Assembly (NCBI GenBank): GCA_015056735.1 | Contig: SVFT01000015.1 | Location: 1 to 47,449, forward strand | Reading direction: 5' to 3' | DNA from: Lachnospiraceae bacterium | GTDB taxonomy: Bacteria; Bacillota; Clostridia; Lachnospirales; Lachnospiraceae | DNA: 47,449 bases | In this document: one piece after another, positions 44,970 to 47,449 of the stretch | Layout: every line of letters starts with the position of its first letter | Numbering within the stretch: position 1 is the stretch's first letter | Notes under the pieces: model-generated | Told to the model about the DNA's origin: nothing | The model's database searches: none | Seen by the model: only the letters and a program-made list of their open reading frames with translations | Translations under genes and position numbers: made by a program

Positions 44970-45538
44970 GGAATCACCTCCAATTCCGTTACATTGCCGT
45001 ACACTGATATTAGTTTGTATACACAATCCTTGTCAAGAAGAAATTCTCTCTGTTTTGGAAAAGCACTCAACTTTTCGATATAGGCACCTTTAGAACCTAC
45101 CGGGATATGAATAATCTGTTTGTATTCCTTATTCATGGTTCGTGTTTCTATAACGGAAGTGCTGATAAACTGGTCGAATGTAAATTTTGTACCAATCTCA
45201 AAACCTATTAGAGGATTTACATCAGTTCCTCGGTAACAAATAATATCGTGCTCAAGTCTATGCTTATTTATTGCGTTTGAAATAATCGTTGCATATTTCA
45301 TAAGCATATCTTTATCTGACTTATTATAGTTACCCCTTAACATAGCGTTAAGTCTTTCGTAAAAGCGAGTTTTGATTTTCTCGTAAGAATTGTATGAATA
45401 CTTATGGATAGCTCTCTTTTCTTCTTCTGTTAACAGTTTTATCCAATTATCGTATTCCTCGCGCAAAACAGTTACGACTTCTTTCATATTGAGTTCCGTA
45501 ATTATCGCCTCACTTTCTATTATTCTGTCTATCCACAC
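44966..45538 (-). CDS. C3-like ADP-ribosyltransferase (ADPRT exoenzyme family)
   Basis: This enzyme of up to 190 residues has all three motifs of the R-S-E class of mono-ADP-ribosyltransferases: Arg103 in CYRGTD, STS (126-128) in FISTSV, and Q163-x-E165 in KQREFLL. QxE rather than ExE is typical of C3-like and asparagine/glutamine-modifying toxins. The N-terminal helical part with LTEEEKRAIHKYSYNSYEKI is typical of the family. No signal peptide or delivery domain is seen, so it may act inside the cell or be delivered by other means. The start is uncertain: the GTG at 45538 has no ribosome binding site, and the first ATG (45487) has only a weak one. A strong ribosome binding site and ATG upstream (45602) lead into a different frame. 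Confidence 0.8.
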   Translation of the reverse strand: MWIDRIIESEAIITELNMKEVVTVLREEYDNWIKLLTEEEKRAIHKYSYNSYEKIKTRFYERLNAMLRGNYNKSDKDMLMKYATIISNAINKHRLEHDIICYRGTDVNPLIGFEIGTKFTFDQFISTSVIETRTMNKEYKQIIHIPVGSKGAYIEKLSAFPKQREFLLDKDCVYKLISVYGNVTELEVIP

Positions 45539-45572
45539 AGAGAAAGTTCGGCAACGAACGACCTCTGCTAGT

Positions 45573-45602
45573 TTAATAACACGGAGATCGTTCCGTATTC
45601 AT
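45573..45602 (-). CDS. Nine-codon leader frame ahead of the ADP-ribosyltransferase gene
   Basis: AAGGAG lies only four to five bases before an ATG that opens MNTERSPCY and stop, 35 bases before the annotated enzyme frame. Such a strong start for a tiny frame suggests either a leader peptide or the original start of the enzyme gene, now disconnected by a frameshift. The enzyme frame is open back to a TGA that overlaps this ATG, one base out of phase with it. Confidence 0.35.
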   Translation of the reverse strand: MNTERSPCY

Positions 45603-45678
45603 AATTCTCCTTTCTATAATTGCTTTCATTACAAATATATTAGTTTATGGCAAATATAGAAAAGGTTATATTCCAGAT

Positions 45679-45795
45679 TTAATGCCCAACCGGACAACGT
45701 TTTGTAAACCCCATATCGGGACATTGATTATTATCTACGTTCGTACTTATATTATCGCACATCTGTTTTGGTTTATCAATAAATTTACAACCCAT
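45679..45795 (-). CDS. 38-residue four-cysteine peptide
   Basis: The frame reads MGCKFIDKPKQMCDNISTNV and then DNNQCPDMGFTKRCPVGH. The four cysteines (3, 13, 25, 34) are evenly spaced and could bind metal or form disulfides. AAGG stands about nine bases before the ATG. The open frame continues upstream without a start codon through RRCIYFESRKCCSYFEG, adding more cysteines and a repeated YFE unit, so the visible part may be the end of a longer, decayed Cys-rich protein. It is directly upstream of the ADP-ribosyltransferase gene on the same strand. Confidence 0.4.
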   Translation of the reverse strand: MGCKFIDKPKQMCDNISTNVDNNQCPDMGFTKRCPVGH

Positions 45796-45908
45796 GATTG
45801 ATTTACCTTCAAAGTAAGAGCAACACTTCCTGCTTTCAAAGTAAATACAACGCCGTGTTGCTTTTACCTTGAAAAATTACGTTCGCGAAAAAAAGCTATA
45901 TCTGGTGA

Positions 45909-45937
45909 TTGCAATATATAATAAGAAATGATACAAT
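45909..45937 (+). promoter_or_regulatory. sigma-A promoter of the FliD-like gene
   Basis: A -35 TTGCAA (45909-45914), a 17-base spacer and a -10 TACAAT (45932-45937) lie on the plus strand, about 110 bases before the start. A gtggg/cccac hairpin (45950-45967) lies in the leader. The remaining bases between 45540 and 46049 hold only the tiny minus-strand frames described above. Confidence 0.65.
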
Positions 45938-46049
45938 AAATAATAAGAGTGGGGACTTGTACCCACGCCCCATCGTTCGAGTGTATTCTAACACTTTTTG
46001 AAAAGGATTTCAAATCGGACGTATCAAGGAAGAAAGGAGGGGCTTACGT

Positions 46050-47363
46050 ATGGCTGATATGATGGCGCTCAGCACAGTCTATAATCACTATCTTACAACG
46101 TACGCAAACGACACTGTGTCGCGTTACGATACGCATAAGAAGAGTGAACTTCGCAGCATCTATAATTCCATTGTAAAAATGAATAAAGAATCCCCTCTGT
46201 ATCTCCTGAACCAGTCCAATGAGACGAAGGCGTATGCAGTCAGGCTGAAAGAAGGCGCAAGAGAGCTTCACAATACGATCGCGTCCTTAAGCAGTGAGGA
46301 AGAGATCGGTCTGCTCAATAGAAAGGACGGCTACTCTTCCGATGAGAATATCGCGACTGCGGAATACATCGGATCAGAGACGGATAAGGACAAGATACCC
46401 GCATACAGCCTCGAAGTCAGAGCGCTTGCTTCTCCGCAGGAGAATCTCGGGACCTTCCTTGCAAACGAACCGGCAGGGATGCAGCCGGGTACCTACTCAT
46501 TTGACATTCATGTACACAATCTGAACTACGAGTTCCAATATACGATCGGTGCCCAGGATACCAATAAAGATATTCAGGAGAAACTCGCAAGACTTGTGAA
46601 TGGCGCGAAGATCGGGATCGAAGCGGAAGTCCGAACAAGCGAAGACAGTGAATCCACCGCGCTTATGCTCCGTTCTCTTTCAACCGGCAACTCCGACCGT
46701 GCAGGCGGCAGTTTTACCGTATCCGATGATAATACAAGTCAGGCAAGAGGGTCTGTTGCGTATTTCGGCATCGGTGATGTGGCAAGGCCGGCGCGTGATG
46801 CGGAGGTCATCGTAAACGGCGAGACGCAGTATCTCCCGACCAATAAGTTCAAGCTGGATAATACATACGAGATCGAGCTCCGCGGTGTTCTGAGTCCGGA
46901 CGGCGAGAGCACGACCATTCATGTCAAGAATGACACCGAGTCCATGAGAAAAAATCTGCAGGCACTTGCAGACGGCTACAACAGCTTCATTGACAGCGTG
47001 ACCGGTAACGGTGAGTCCGATACCAAGAGCGCATTCCTCCTTCGCGAGATGCGCGGTCTGATCGGTACATACGGCGATGCGCTCGGCCTTTCGGGTATGG
47101 AATTCGGCAAAGACGGGAAGCTGACGTTTAACGCAAATGTCGTGAACGAATTCGACTTTGATGACAAGAAAGTCGATGCCGCATTCCGAGGCATTCAGAA
47201 TTTCGGCGCTTCGCTTCTTCGCAAGACGAGCCAGATCTCCTTAAATCCGATGGAGTATGTCGATAAAAAGATCGTCGCCTACAAGAATCCGACACACGAG
47301 AATTTTGCGACACCGTATATCACAAGTGAATACAGCGGTATGATGTTTAACAGCTATTGCTAG
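46050..47363 (+). CDS. FliD-like flagellar hook-associated/capping-type protein
   Basis: The 437-residue protein has a helical N-terminus, a beta-rich middle (about 105-290) with the FliD-like IEAEVRTSEDSESTALMLRS and ARDAEVIVNGETQYLPTNKF segments, and a C-terminal helical part (SMRKNLQALADGYNSFIDSV). FliD caps the filament and folds flagellin. This one is shorter than usual and its N-terminus lacks the standard FliD opening; the C-terminus MMFNSYC is a distinctive cysteine-ended tail, so it may be a paralogue with a different role. AAGGAGG lies before the ATG at 46050; a second ATG four codons later is also possible. A strong terminator follows. It is the only clear plus-strand housekeeping-like gene in the window. 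Confidence 0.7.
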   Translation: MADMMALSTVYNHYLTTYANDTVSRYDTHKKSELRSIYNSIVKMNKESPLYLLNQSNETKAYAVRLKEGARELHNTIASLSSEEEIGLLNRKDGYSSDENIATAEYIGSETDKDKIPAYSLEVRALASPQENLGTFLANEPAGMQPGTYSFDIHVHNLNYEFQYTIGAQDTNKDIQEKLARLVNGAKIGIEAEVRTSEDSESTALMLRSLSTGNSDRAGGSFTVSDDNTSQARGSVAYFGIGDVARPARDAEVIVNGETQYLPTNKFKLDNTYEIELRGVLSPDGESTTIHVKNDTESMRKNLQALADGYNSFIDSVTGNGESDTKSAFLLREMRGLIGTYGDALGLSGMEFGKDGKLTFNANVVNEFDFDDKKVDAAFRGIQNFGASLLRKTSQISLNPMEYVDKKIVAYKNPTHENFATPYITSEYSGMMFNSYC

Positions 47364-47378
47364 ACATATCAGAATCAG

Positions 47379-47401
47379 AACCACCGGCTTAGCCGGTGGT
47401 T
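47379..47401 (+). terminator. Terminator of the FliD-like gene
   Basis: AACCACCGGC and GCCGGTGGTT form a perfect ten-base stem with a three-base loop, followed by TTGTTCT. It lies 15 bases after the stop codon. Confidence 0.9.
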
Positions 47402-47407
47402 TGTTCT

Positions 47408-47449
47408 GGCCCTATAAGGGCCTGTTGCCGGCACTGAGTCTAAAGACTC
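47408..47449. other. Two further small hairpins at the window end
   Basis: GGCCCT/AGGGCC (47408-47422) and GAGTC/GACTC (47436-47449) follow the terminator. The last one ends exactly at the window edge, so it cannot be interpreted further. Neither is followed by a visible T run. Confidence 0.4.

Noticed and set aside
45540-46020. CRISPR-like short repeats (ttcaaagtaa twice)
   Set aside because: Only two 10-base copies 27 bases apart, in phase with a YFE codon repeat of a small frame; no array.

Overview
The window reads as a chromosomal segment of a flagellated Firmicute of class Clostridia, most likely a Lachnospiraceae relative (Roseburia/Butyrivibrio type). This rests on consensus AGGAGG ribosome binding sites, Zn-ribbon L33, the RpoB N-terminus, a sigma-D (sigma-28) flagellin promoter and a DUF4860-type pilus operon. 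Species cannot be fixed from the sequence alone. Almost everything up to 45.8 kb is on the minus strand, so the gene order below is read from right to left.

Backbone. The L33/SecE/NusG/L11/L1 unit (rpmG-secE-nusG-rplK-rplA), the L10/L12 unit (rplJ-rplL), rpoB-rpoC and the str unit (rpsL-rpsG-fusA-tuf) are all present in their ancestral order. They are no longer contiguous: every transcription-unit boundary is opened by an unrelated block, and each backbone unit has its own sigma-A promoter. Terminators close most units. Regulatory RNA is well preserved: two copies of an L1-binding-like motif (before rplK and before rplA), an L10 leader with attenuator before rplJ, and an internal tuf promoter.

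Inserted blocks. (1) Between rplA and rplJ (31.2-39.9 kb) lie two MBOAT O-acyltransferases, an SGNH-like membrane partner, a CapA-like protein, a sigma-28-driven flagellin with a large atypical central domain, and an AlgX/AlgJ-like protein. This suggests acylation of a surface glycan or of the flagellum. A ~370-nt imperfect palindrome separates the block from rplJ. (2) Between rplL and rpoB lies a response regulator plus a hybrid histidine kinase with Hpt domain. (3) Between rpoC and rpsL (5.6-18.2 kb) lie a degenerate-GGDEF membrane protein, an ECF-like sigma factor, a pseudopilin/GspF-type secretion operon, an Rpn-family nuclease, a decayed toxin-antitoxin patch with one intact MNT/HEPN pair, a 1411-residue Ala-rich coiled-coil surface protein and a secreted transglutaminase-like protein. 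(4) Upstream of rpmG lie an IS30-family element, an XRE regulator, a C3-type (QxE) ADP-ribosyltransferase flanked by tiny reading frames, and a FliD-like gene on the plus strand.

How it works together. The backbone makes the transcription/translation machinery. The insertions are almost all envelope, motility, signalling or conflict genes. The most novel-looking items are the flagellin/acyltransferase block with a 51-codon reading frame coupled at both ends and containing a slippery heptamer, the ADP-ribosyltransferase mini-island, the sigma factor-GGDEF-pilus operon, and the long palindrome.
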